A stretch of 12,868 nt of DNA from an uncultured Bacteroidales bacterium (lineage in GTDB: Bacteria; Bacteroidota; Bacteroidia; Bacteroidales; P3): the NCBI GenBank assembly GCA_947179195.1, contig CAMXAS010000023.1:1-12868 (forward strand), written 5' to 3'. The notes below the pieces were generated by a model, which saw nothing but the letters and a program-made list of their open reading frames with translations, did not search any database and was not told the DNA's origin. Positions 1 to 7,307 of this stretch are shown in pieces. Every line of letters begins with the position of its first letter. Position 1 is the first letter of the stretch. Both the position numbers and the translations under genes were made by a program.

Positions 1-359
1 GGCCGCCGCAAAAACTCACGCCCCGTTCGTTCCGACGCGGGATGCTCGTCTGCCATCAGGCCATTTGGGTGGATCCGCGCATCTGCGCGTTTTACGACTG
101 GCAACACTACCCGACCTCAGCCGACTTTGACTGGGTCATCAACGCCCTGGAGAAGACACAGCCCGCCGACATCTTCAACAGCGGCCTGCCGCTCGCCCAT
201 TACCTCGTGGGCGGCTATTCGGCACAACACGAGGTAAGGAGTTGGAAAGAACGCTACCGCATCATGGTCAAGCACTACGGCCTGCTTTCCACTTGGAGCG
301 CCCATCTATATATCATTCCGAGGAGAATATACAGGAATTTGCATTGGCATCATGCCTGA
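1..359 (+). CDS. Family 2 glycosyltransferase, C-terminal part (5' end outside window)
   Basis: The reading frame is open from the first bases (frame 3) to a TGA at 357-359, so the gene begins before the window; the ATG at 42 is internal. The visible ~118 residues match the C-terminal third of Bacteroidota GT-A fold family 2 glycosyltransferases: a CHQAIWV segment, then SADFDWVI, the usual place where such enzymes read xADxDWxxR near the acceptor site, then LARYL-type PLAHYLVGG and a basic, aromatic tail ending in RIYRNLHWHH. Such enzymes transfer a sugar from a nucleotide donor to a lipid-linked or LPS glycan at the cytoplasmic membrane. Donor and acceptor cannot be told from this fragment, and the catalytic DxD region is missing. 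It lies 12 bp before the DUF5672 gene on the same strand, which suggests a shared glycan operon. The last ~60 bases are AT-rich, where the composition shift begins. Confidence 0.8.
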   Translation, partial: PPQKLTPRSFRRGMLVCHQAIWVDPRICAFYDWQHYPTSADFDWVINALEKTQPADIFNSGLPLAHYLVGGYSAQHEVRSWKERYRIMVKHYGLLSTWSAHLYIIPRRIYRNLHWHHA

Positions 360-1130
360 AATGGTATTGAAATGAATTCAGTCTCAGTTGTTATACCCGT
401 TTATAAAAGCATGTTAAGTGATTCTGAACGGATTTCATTGGAACAATGCTGCAAAATACTCGGGAAACATCCATTTATATTGGTTGGACCGCCCAAATTG
501 TCCGTTGACGAATACGCCGCCTATTTTAAACGGTATAACGTATCCTACCACTGCATTCATTTCAAAGAAACGTATTTCCGCGATATCGAGGGCTATAATC
601 GATTATTGCTATCCCTTGACTTTTATAAGGCTTTTGAAAATTTTACCTACATCTTGATTCATCAATTAGACGCTTTGGTATTTAAGGATGAATTGGCTTT
701 TTGGTGCGCCAAAGGCTACGATTACATCGGAGCCCCCTGGTTCAAAAGATTCTGGCGGTTCAGAACCAGCAAACGGTTATATGCCGTCGGGAATGGCGGT
801 TTGTCATTGCGCAAAGTGCAATCCTGCATCAAGGTTCTAAGCCATACCGGGAAATTCAAGCCCTACCGGCATTGTTTCTCCTTCCATAATTCGCTTTTAT
901 TGAAACTGAAAAAATTATCTATAGAGAGATGGCACGCCCTCAAATTTGAAAACACCGTAAACTTCTTCACTTCCATTAACCGTAAAACCGAAGATCGTTT
1001 TTGGAGTCTCGACACACGCCACGCGTATGTCAATTTTTACGTAGCACCGATTGAAGAGGGGCTCCGTTTCGCATTCGAATGCTATCCCTCTTACCTATTT
1101 GCGTTGAATAAGTCTCTACCTTTCGGTTGC
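290..1130. other. Low-GC stretch within a GC-rich window
   Basis: The DNA from about 290 to about 1130 is clearly AT-rich. Two sampled lines (421-480 and 901-960) each contain 21 G/C in 60 bases (35%), while a dxs line (6661-6720) contains 40 in 60 (67%). The edges are approximate. The stretch covers the last codons of the family 2 glycosyltransferase and nearly all of the DUF5672 gene. No repeat, integrase or tRNA marks either edge, so this is a compositional observation, best explained by exchange of surface-polysaccharide genes. Confidence 0.7.
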
Positions 1131-1214
1131 CATGCCTGGGACCGATACGAACCCGAATTTTGGAAAAAAATCCTCATCGGCGAACACGATACGCCACCTG
1201 CTTTACACGCCTGA
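372..1214 (+). CDS. DUF5672 family protein, putative glycosyltransferase
   Basis: A 280-residue protein of unproven function. It has the hallmarks of DUF5672, found in glycan clusters and thought to adopt a GT-A glycosyltransferase fold: a short N-terminal strand (VSVVIPVY, residues 4-11), YILIHQLDALVF at 93-104 where QLD takes the place of a DxD-like metal or sugar-nucleotide site, YIGAPWF at 118-124, VGNGGLSLR at 139-147, an acidic EDRFW at 207-211 and LPFGCHAWDRYEPEFW at 249-264. No signal peptide or membrane segment is evident, so it is probably cytoplasmic or peripheral. The ATG at 372 follows the upstream glycosyltransferase by 12 bp. Base composition is far more AT-rich than the rest of the window, which suggests transfer with a surface-glycan locus. 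The last 14 codons lie antisense inside the flippase gene. Family membership is firm; the enzymatic role is inferred. Confidence 0.85.
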   Translation: MNSVSVVIPVYKSMLSDSERISLEQCCKILGKHPFILVGPPKLSVDEYAAYFKRYNVSYHCIHFKETYFRDIEGYNRLLLSLDFYKAFENFTYILIHQLDALVFKDELAFWCAKGYDYIGAPWFKRFWRFRTSKRLYAVGNGGLSLRKVQSCIKVLSHTGKFKPYRHCFSFHNSLLLKLKKLSIERWHALKFENTVNFFTSINRKTEDRFWSLDTRHAYVNFYVAPIEEGLRFAFECYPSYLFALNKSLPFGCHAWDRYEPEFWKKILIGEHDTPPALHA

Positions 1215-2682
1215 CACTTTCTTCCAACAGGCCGTTGAACTCCGCCGATACTTGGAGTTTATAGACGGTCCACAGCGCCAAACCGCCGAGCACCACCGTG
1301 CGCACACAAGCGTCCACGACCGGATGCCCCATCGTCGGCCAAAGCGCGTGCAAGCCGCAACCCAGCACGACCACCGCCAAGGCTTTCAGCATCCCGAACG
1401 AGAACGGATGGATTTTGATTTTCCATGCGACAAACAGCAGCATCGCCACCGCATAGACCACCACCGTTATCAGCGTGGCCAAGGCGGCGCCGTTGACGCC
1501 CATGCGCGGAATCAGCCAAAGGTTCGTCGTCACTGTCAGACCGCCCAACAGGAAAATGAACGGCAAGGAATAGCGGTAATACGGCGAATAATTCAACACG
1601 TTCCCGCCTACCGTACTGACACTCTCTATGATTTTCGCCAACGCGATGAACAATACGACGCCGACGCCTTGCGCATAAAACGCGCCGTTGGGCATCACCG
1701 CATAGACATTCCGGATGTTAATCCACAGTACGAAAAACACGAGGAGCGCCACCAAAAATTGATTCAAAGCGACTTTCCGGTATAATTCCGAAAGCCGGGA
1801 CCGGTCGCCCTGCTTATAGGCTTCGGCGATGAGCGGCATGGATATCATGCCCGTGGAACGGGAAGGCATCTCGATGATAACGGCCATATAATAGGCAATG
1901 CTGTAAATGGCCGTGTATTCCAACCCCATTTTGGCGCTGACCATAAACACATCCACCCGCAAGACCAACAGATTGGCCAGACTGCCCAACATCAGGAAAA
2001 ACGAATAGGAGGCGATGTCGCGACGCATCGGCACCGGAATATCGGAGGCCGGATGCAAGCACCCGCGCGGCGGACAGAGCCAAAGCGCGTAGAGCAAATC
2101 GACAAGGCAGGCCAACGCATAGGCCAAGGTCAGCAAGACGACAAAACCGTTGAGATTGACGTAGCCCAAACCGTACAGCACGATGCCGGCCACCGTAAAC
2201 AACCGCAGCCCCACTTCCCGCACCATCCGCGGGACGGTAATCCGCAGGAGCACATTGCCGTAGGTCTCGAACACGACCATATACACCATGAAGACCGCCA
2301 GCGGGAACACCCAAAAATAATAGTCGGTAAACAAGGGCGACTCTGCCGCGAAATAGCGGTCAAGCGGCTGTTGCAGCAGGAAATACAGGAAACCGAAAAA
2401 CGCAATCCCGATAACCGGCAACAGGCAGAGATAATAAAAGAATCCCTTGTGCCGCCCGTCTTCCGTTTTGAAATAGGGAAAATAACGGACACCGACCTGG
2501 TTCACGCCCAATTGGGACAGGCCCGCCAACAACATGGCGGCCTCCACCAAGATGCGTTGCAAGCCGATTTCTTCCGGCGTCAGGAAATGGGTGGCGATGA
2601 ACAGCGTGTTGAGGAAGCCGATGAAAGCCCCCGCATAGGTCACCACCGTGCCCTTCAAACTCTGCCGTATAACGATGCCCAT
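1174..2682 (-). CDS. Wzx-like oligosaccharide flippase (MOP superfamily)
   Basis: A 502-residue, very hydrophobic protein with about 12-14 predicted membrane helices, the usual size for polysaccharide-biosynthesis flippases (Polysacc_synt, MATE/MOP fold). These move undecaprenyl- or lipid-linked oligosaccharides across the inner membrane. The N-terminus (MGIVIRQSLKGTVVTYAGAF) is the short basic start followed by a first helix that is typical of Bacteroidota members. The conserved SLKGT, LTPEEIGLQRIL and LSQLGVNQVGVRYFPYF segments follow, and a positively charged cytoplasmic tail (RRVKQVAYRVRR) closes the protein. The ATG is preceded by no Shine-Dalgarno sequence. It lies 46 bp downstream of the M20 peptidase on the same strand with no terminator seen between them, so co-transcription is possible. 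Its 3' end overlaps the convergent DUF5672 gene by 41 bp. It plausibly serves the neighbouring glycan cluster; its substrate is unknown. Confidence 0.88.
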   Translation of the reverse strand: MGIVIRQSLKGTVVTYAGAFIGFLNTLFIATHFLTPEEIGLQRILVEAAMLLAGLSQLGVNQVGVRYFPYFKTEDGRHKGFFYYLCLLPVIGIAFFGFLYFLLQQPLDRYFAAESPLFTDYYFWVFPLAVFMVYMVVFETYGNVLLRITVPRMVREVGLRLFTVAGIVLYGLGYVNLNGFVVLLTLAYALACLVDLLYALWLCPPRGCLHPASDIPVPMRRDIASYSFFLMLGSLANLLVLRVDVFMVSAKMGLEYTAIYSIAYYMAVIIEMPSRSTGMISMPLIAEAYKQGDRSRLSELYRKVALNQFLVALLVFFVLWINIRNVYAVMPNGAFYAQGVGVVLFIALAKIIESVSTVGGNVLNYSPYYRYSLPFIFLLGGLTVTTNLWLIPRMGVNGAALATLITVVVYAVAMLLFVAWKIKIHPFSFGMLKALAVVVLGCGLHALWPTMGHPVVDACVRTVVLGGLALWTVYKLQVSAEFNGLLEESVRRVKQVAYRVRR

Positions 2683-2728
2683 AACCCGATACGCCCGCTT
2701 TAACCGTTATCCATATGATGCTTCGCGC

Positions 2729-4096
2729 CTAACGCATCGTGGCGTAATGGCCGTAGAACGCCGCCACGGCTTCCATGCCTTGGAACAGGCGGCGCAACTC
2801 GAAGTTTTCGTTGGGCGAATGGATGGCGTCTTGCTCCAAACCGAAGCCCATGAGCAAAGTTTTCAAGCCCAGGACGCGCTCGAAGGCCGCCACGATGGGG
2901 ATGCTGCCGCCGCTGCGCGTGGGCACGGGCTTGCGGCCATAGACATCCAGATAGGCTTTCTCGGCCGCCTGATAGGCCGGCAACGACAACGGGCAACCGT
3001 AGGCCTGCCCGCCGTGCAGGACTTCGACTTCCACCTTGACGCTCTTGGGCGCCTTGGCTTTCAGATGGTCGGCAATCAACTGCGCGATTTTCCGCCAGTC
3101 CTGGTTCGGCACGAGCCGCATGGAAATCTTGGCGTGCGCCACCGACGGCAACACCGTCTTGGAGCCTTCACCCGTATAGCCGCCCCAAATACCGTTTACA
3201 TCCAGGGACGGACGGATGCCCGTGCGCTCCAAGGTCGTGAACCCGGCTTCGCCGCTTTCCTGTTCAATCTCCAAGGCTTTCTTATAGTTCTCCAAATTGA
3301 ACGGGGCTTCGGCCATGGCCGCCCGTTCGGCCGCACTCACTTCCAGCACGTCGTCGTAGAAGCCCGGAATCGTGATATGCCCGTTGTCGTCGATAAGGTC
3401 GGCCACCAAACGGGCCAATACGTTGGCCGGATTGGCCACCGCCCCGCCGAACAGCCCGGAGTGCAGGTCCTTGTTCGGCCCCGTCACCTTGACTTCCACG
3501 TAACTCAAGCCGCGCAAGCCCACCGTCACGGCCGGGATATCGGCCGTCACCATGCTCGTGTCGGACGCGATGATGACGTCGGCCTTCAGCATTTCCTTGT
3601 GTTCGGCGCACCAAGCCTCCAACGAGGGGGAACCGATTTCCTCCTCGCCCTCCAGCATGAACTTGACATTGCAGGCCAACAGGCCTTCCTTGACCAGATA
3701 CTCGAACGCCTTGATATGGATGAAGCTCTGCCCCTTGTCGTCGTTGGCGCCGCGCGCGTAAATCCGACCGTCCTTGACCACGGGTTCGAACGGCTGCGTA
3801 TGCCATTCCGACACCGGGTCAACGGGCATGACGTCGTAGTGACCATAGACCAGCACCGTGTGGGCGTCCGGACTGATGATTTTCTCGCCATAGACGACCG
3901 GATTGCCGGCCGTGGGCATCACTTCCGCCCTGTCGGCGCCGGCCGCCAGCAGCGCGTCGGCCAGATAGCGCGCGCAACGTTCCATATCGGGTTTGTGCGC
4001 CTGTTCGGAACTGATGGACGGAATCCGAATCAGGCCGAATAATTCTTCTAAGAAACGGTCTTGGTTTTCGGCGATGTACGCCTGCATGGTTTTCAT
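2729..4096 (-). CDS. M20 family metallopeptidase (dipeptidase)
   Basis: A 455-residue di-zinc hydrolase of the M20 family, closest in pattern to CNDP2/PepV-like dipeptidases, which cleave short peptides in the cytoplasm. Expected metal and catalytic residues are all present: H86 and D88 in YGHYDVMP, bridging D119 in RGANDDKG, catalytic E152 and metal-binding E153 in EGEEEIGS, D179 in ASDTSM and H426 in DAIHSPNE. H212 in DLHSGLFGG belongs to the lid/dimerisation domain (about residues 190-310). I chose the ATG at 4096 (MKTMQAYIAEN) because the family homology begins there. The frame stays open to an ATG at 4270, but that would add 58 unrelated residues and lie upstream of the likely promoter. 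The ATG at 4087 is an alternative only three codons further in. It is transcribed divergently from gapA and precedes the flippase by 46 bp. No signal peptide is seen. Exact peptide specificity is unknown. Confidence 0.92.
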   Translation of the reverse strand: MKTMQAYIAENQDRFLEELFGLIRIPSISSEQAHKPDMERCARYLADALLAAGADRAEVMPTAGNPVVYGEKIISPDAHTVLVYGHYDVMPVDPVSEWHTQPFEPVVKDGRIYARGANDDKGQSFIHIKAFEYLVKEGLLACNVKFMLEGEEEIGSPSLEAWCAEHKEMLKADVIIASDTSMVTADIPAVTVGLRGLSYVEVKVTGPNKDLHSGLFGGAVANPANVLARLVADLIDDNGHITIPGFYDDVLEVSAAERAAMAEAPFNLENYKKALEIEQESGEAGFTTLERTGIRPSLDVNGIWGGYTGEGSKTVLPSVAHAKISMRLVPNQDWRKIAQLIADHLKAKAPKSVKVEVEVLHGGQAYGCPLSLPAYQAAEKAYLDVYGRKPVPTRSGGSIPIVAAFERVLGLKTLLMGFGLEQDAIHSPNENFELRRLFQGMEAVAAFYGHYATMR

Positions 4097-4122
4097 AATC
4101 AATATCGTTAAATTTGCGAACC

Positions 4123-4146
4123 CGGCGGATGCACGAAGCCCCGCCG
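4123..4146 (-). promoter_or_regulatory. Short GC-rich hairpin in the peptidase leader
   Basis: Within the predicted 5' leader of the M20 peptidase the complementary arms CGGCGG (4123-4128) and CCGCCG (4141-4146) can pair on either strand, with one extra G·U pair on the peptidase mRNA and a loop of about ten bases. No U-run follows, so it is not an intrinsic terminator. It may be a minor structural element or simple chance in GC-rich DNA. Confidence 0.25.
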
Positions 4147-4168
4147 TCCATAATGGCATATAGCAGAG

Positions 4169-4176
4169 CAAATATA
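4169..4176 (-). promoter_or_regulatory. Bacteroidota -7 promoter element for the M20 peptidase
   Basis: On the minus strand these bases read TATATTTG, a full match to the Bacteroidota primary-sigma -7 consensus TAnnTTTG. Transcription would start a few bases downstream and give a leader of about 65 nt before the ATG at 4096. No clear TTTG -33 element lies 19-21 bp upstream, so the promoter is recognised from the -7 box and its place in the divergent spacer. Confidence 0.55.
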
Positions 4177-4239
4177 AGCATTTTTCAAACGATTTGGCGT
4201 TTTCCCGAAACTTATGGGGACGATTAGGAAAAAAATGTG

Positions 4240-4247
4240 TAACTTTG
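4240..4247 (+). promoter_or_regulatory. Bacteroidota -7 promoter element for gapA
   Basis: The bases read TAACTTTG, matching TAnnTTTG, and follow an A-rich run. The start of transcription would fall near 4252-4255, giving a leader of about 50 nt that is A-rich just before the ATG at 4305, as is usual in Bacteroidota genes lacking a Shine-Dalgarno sequence. The -33 region has only a weak TTATG-like sequence near 4212-4216. The divergent peptidase -7 box is 63 bp away, so the two core promoters stand back to back without sharing bases. Confidence 0.65.
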
Positions 4248-4304
4248 TTTCGTAAAACGTTTATGTTCACGAAATCATTATAAACAACTTAAAACTTTAC
4301 AACC

Positions 4305-5312
4305 ATGGCAAAAGTAAAAGTCGCAATCAACGGTTTCGGTCGTATCGGCCGTATCACGTTCCGCAATCTGTTGAACAAACCCGATGTGGAAGTCGTAGCG
4401 TTCAACGACCTGACCGACCCGCAGACGCTGGCGCACCTGCTCAAGTACGACTCCGTACACAAACGCTTCCCCGGCACGGTGCAGGTGGAAGGCGAATACC
4501 TCGTCATCAACGGTCAGCGCATTAAAGTCTATGCCGAAAAAGACCCGGCCAACCTGCCGTGGAAAGAATTGGGCGTGGATGTCGTTGTGGAATCGACGGG
4601 TCGTTTCAAGAACCGCGAAGCCATGAGCAAGCATATCCAGGCCGGTGCCAAGAAGGTGATTCTGACCGTTCCCGCCGACAAGGCCGAAGATGTGGACGCC
4701 ACGATCGTACTCGGTGTGAACGAACACATGATCAAACCCGAACTGACGTTCGTATCGAACGCTTCCTGCACGACGAACTGCCTTGCGCCCGTGGCCAAGG
4801 TGCTCAACGACGCTTTCGGCATCAAGCGCGGTTTGATGAACACGATTCACTCCTACACGAACGACCAGATTATTCTGGACTCCCCGCACAAAGACCTGCG
4901 CCGTGCCCGTGCGGCCGCCGTATCGATTATCCCGACGAGCACCGGTGCCGCCAAAGCGGTCGGCCTCGTGGTTCCGGAACTGAAAGGCAAACTGGACGGT
5001 TTCGCCATGCGTGTGCCCACGCCCGACGGCTCGGTCGTTGACCTGACGGCTGAACTGAACCGCAACGTGACGGCCGAAGAAGTGAACGCCGCCATCAAGG
5101 CTGCGGCCGAAGGCCCGATGAAAGGCGTTCTGGAATACTGCGAAGACCCGATTGTCAGCATCGACATCGTGGGCAACTCGCACTCCTCCATCTTCGACTC
5201 TAAACTGACGAAGGTAATGGACGGCAACTTCGTGAAAATCGTATCGTGGTACGACAACGAATTCGGTTACTCGAACCGCGTGGCCGAACTGACGACGAAA
5301 CTCTTCAAATAA
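4305..5312 (+). CDS. gapA: Type I glyceraldehyde-3-phosphate dehydrogenase
   Basis: This cytosolic glycolytic enzyme oxidises and phosphorylates D-glyceraldehyde 3-phosphate to 1,3-bisphosphoglycerate. The 335-residue length is normal. The Rossmann motif INGFGRIGR (8-16) opens the protein. N34-D35 after FND should hold the adenosine ribose hydroxyls, which favours NAD over NADP. The catalytic signature ASCTTNCLAP places the nucleophile at C155, with its partner H182 in IHSYT. SWYDNEFGYSNR (314-325) completes the C-terminal nicotinamide pocket. The ATG at 4305 is fixed by the immediate start of the conserved fold. It has its own promoter and a strong terminator directly after the stop, so it is probably transcribed mainly as a single gene. 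The downstream gene dxs uses the same triose phosphate. The gene name follows the family; another paralogue elsewhere in the genome cannot be excluded. Confidence 0.97.
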   Translation: MAKVKVAINGFGRIGRITFRNLLNKPDVEVVAFNDLTDPQTLAHLLKYDSVHKRFPGTVQVEGEYLVINGQRIKVYAEKDPANLPWKELGVDVVVESTGRFKNREAMSKHIQAGAKKVILTVPADKAEDVDATIVLGVNEHMIKPELTFVSNASCTTNCLAPVAKVLNDAFGIKRGLMNTIHSYTNDQIILDSPHKDLRRARAAAVSIIPTSTGAAKAVGLVVPELKGKLDGFAMRVPTPDGSVVDLTAELNRNVTAEEVNAAIKAAAEGPMKGVLEYCEDPIVSIDIVGNSHSSIFDSKLTKVMDGNFVKIVSWYDNEFGYSNRVAELTTKLFK

Positions 5313-5333
5313 GCGCGCCATTGCCGCTTGTAC

Positions 5334-5371
5334 GCCACCCGGCAGGCTTCGGTCTGTCGGGTGGCTTTTTT
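5334..5371 (+). terminator. Intrinsic terminator after gapA, abutting the dxs start codon
   Basis: A 14-bp stem (arms 5334-5347 and 5352-5365, with two G·U pairs) closes a UUCG loop flanked by C and G, the extra-stable cUUCGg tetraloop. It is followed by six T residues (5366-5371), a textbook rho-independent terminator for gapA. One base (C5372) separates the T-run from the ATG of dxs at 5373, so the hairpin occupies what would be the dxs leader. Confidence 0.93.
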
Positions 5372-5372
5372 C

Positions 5373-7289
5373 ATGATGGGAAACCTGCTCGAAAACATAC
5401 AGACGCCTGAAGACCTGCGCGCCCTGCCGGTCGGCTCGTTGCCGACCCTGGCGGAGGAGTTGCGCGACTACATCATCGACGTGATGTCGGATCACCCCGG
5501 CCATCTCGGTTCCTCGCTCGGCACCGTGGAGCTGGCCGTAGCCCTGCATTACGTGTTCAACACGCCCCACGACCGCATCGTGTGGGATGTCGGGCATCAG
5601 GCCTACCCGCACAAGATTCTGACCGGTCGCCGCGACCGCTTCCCTTCCATCCGGACATTGGGCGGCCTGAGCGGCTTTCCTTCCCCGTTTGAAAGCGAAT
5701 ACGACGCTTTCGCCACCGGGCATTCCTCCACGTCCATTTCCGCCGCCCTCGGCATGGCCGTGGCTTCCAAACTCAAGGGCGACACCACCCGCCAGCACAT
5801 CGCCGTTATCGGCGACGGCGCCATGACGGGCGGCCTGGCGTTCGAAGGCCTGAACAACGCCGGCGTATCCAACAGCAACCTTTTGGTGATTCTCAACGAC
5901 AACGGTATCTCGATAGACAAGAGCACCGGCGCGCTGAGCCGTTATTTCACCAAAATCGCCACGTCCCGCCGCTACAACAACGTGAAAGACCGCGTATGGG
6001 ACCGGCTCGGCAAAAACGAAACGGGCAAAGGCGCGCGCCACGCGCTCAGCCGCATGACCGGCGCCCTGAAAAGCCTGTTCTTTAAACAAGGAAATTTATT
6101 CGAAGCCCTCGACTTCCGCTATTTCGGCCCCGTGGACGGACACGACCTCCCGACGCTGGTACGGACGCTCGAAGCGCTTAAACGCATACAAGGCCCCAAA
6201 CTCCTGCATATCGTCACGACCAAGGGCAAGGGCATGAAGACGGCCGAAGCCGCCCCGACGCTGTTCCACGCGCCGGGACGATTCGACAGCCAAACGGGCG
6301 AAATCATCAAGCCGGGCATCAACCTCAGCCTCGCGCCGCGCTACCAGGACGTTTTCGGCAAAACCATCATCGAACTCGCGCGCCTGAACCCGCGCATCGT
6401 CGGCATCACGCCGGCCATGCCGACCGGCTGTTCGCTCAACCTCATGATGAAAAAGATGCCGGAACGCACGTTCGACGTGGGCATCGCCGAACAGCACGCC
6501 GTCACGTTTTCGGCGGGTTTGGCCGCCGCGGGCATGATGCCGTTCTGCAACATCTATTCCTCTTTCATGCAGCGCGCCTACGACCAAGTCATCCACGACG
6601 TCGCGCTACAGCAACTGCCGGTCGTGTTCTGCCTCGACCGCGCGGGCATCGTGGGGGAAGACGGCGCCACGCACCACGGTGCGTTCGATTTGGCCTGCTT
6701 CCGCCCCATCCCCAACCTGACCATCGCCTCGCCGCTCAACGAGCGGGAGTTGCGCAACCTGATGTTCACAGCCCAATCCGGCCAATACGGTACGTTCGTC
6801 ATCCGCTACCCGCGCGGCCGCGGCGTGACGCCCCGCTGGAAGACGCCGTTCGAACTCCTGCCGCCCGGACAAGGCCAAACATTGCGCGAAGGCCGCCGCA
6901 TCGCCTTCGTCAGCCTCGGCCATATCGGCAACACGGCCATCGCCGCCACCCGCGACTACCTCCATACAACGGGCGCGGACTGGACGGATGCGACGCAAGG
7001 CCCCGGCCTGTTCAACATGATTTATCTCAAGCCGCTCGACACGGCCTTGCTGACACATATCTTCTCGCATTACGACCTTATATACACGTTGGAAGACGGG
7101 GTCGTGGACGGCGGCTTGGGCAGTGCCGTTTGCGAATACGCGGCCGAAACCGGGACGAAAGTCGAAATCCACCGGCTCGGGATGCCCGCCGACCGTTTCG
7201 TACTGCACGGCCCCGTGGAAGACCTGCAACACCAGTGCGGCTACGCGCGGCAGGACTTGGTGGATATCCTGCGGAAACATTTAGCGTAA
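5373..7289 (+). CDS. dxs: 1-deoxy-D-xylulose-5-phosphate synthase
   Basis: This thiamine-diphosphate enzyme condenses pyruvate with glyceraldehyde 3-phosphate to 1-deoxy-D-xylulose 5-phosphate, the first step of the MEP isoprenoid route (also feeding thiamine and, in some bacteria, pyridoxal). Visible features, numbered from the ATG at 5373 (638 residues, a normal length): GHLGSSLG with H44, DVGHQAYPHKILTGR, the TPP/Mg motif GDGAMTGG (147-154) with NN at 161-162, YFGPVDGHD, TTKGKGM, the pyrimidine-binding glutamate E373 in IAEQHAV, and LDRAGIVGEDG with THHG. The frame extends up to an ATG at 5328, but that lies in the gapA terminator region, so the start is 5373 or the adjacent 5376 (MGNLLENIQTPEDL), where family homology begins. 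No promoter of the TAnnTTTG type is evident just upstream. Expression may depend on read-through from gapA or an unrecognised promoter. Confidence 0.96.
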   Translation: MMGNLLENIQTPEDLRALPVGSLPTLAEELRDYIIDVMSDHPGHLGSSLGTVELAVALHYVFNTPHDRIVWDVGHQAYPHKILTGRRDRFPSIRTLGGLSGFPSPFESEYDAFATGHSSTSISAALGMAVASKLKGDTTRQHIAVIGDGAMTGGLAFEGLNNAGVSNSNLLVILNDNGISIDKSTGALSRYFTKIATSRRYNNVKDRVWDRLGKNETGKGARHALSRMTGALKSLFFKQGNLFEALDFRYFGPVDGHDLPTLVRTLEALKRIQGPKLLHIVTTKGKGMKTAEAAPTLFHAPGRFDSQTGEIIKPGINLSLAPRYQDVFGKTIIELARLNPRIVGITPAMPTGCSLNLMMKKMPERTFDVGIAEQHAVTFSAGLAAAGMMPFCNIYSSFMQRAYDQVIHDVALQQLPVVFCLDRAGIVGEDGATHHGAFDLACFRPIPNLTIASPLNERELRNLMFTAQSGQYGTFVIRYPRGRGVTPRWKTPFELLPPGQGQTLREGRRIAFVSLGHIGNTAIAATRDYLHTTGADWTDATQGPGLFNMIYLKPLDTALLTHIFSHYDLIYTLEDGVVDGGLGSAVCEYAAETGTKVEIHRLGMPADRFVLHGPVEDLQHQCGYARQDLVDILRKHLA

Positions 7290-7307
7290 AACGGCTGGCC
7301 CTAAACG

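Noticed and set aside
2648..4042. 464-codon plus-strand frame opposite the M20 peptidase
   Set aside because: The opposite strand encodes a complete peptidase with all active-site residues; this frame shows no domain.
4097..4270. N-terminal extension of the M20 peptidase to the ATG at 4270
   Set aside because: The added 58 residues resemble no M20 sequence and would require translation from upstream of the likely promoter at 4169-4176.
5328..5372. Earlier ATG (5328) for dxs
   Set aside because: Those codons are the gapA terminator hairpin itself, and DXS homology begins at the MMGN/MGN start at 5373-5376.
4278..6089. 603-codon open frame antisense to gapA and dxs
   Set aside because: It spans two unrelated genes and their terminator, and its composition is typical of a shadow frame.
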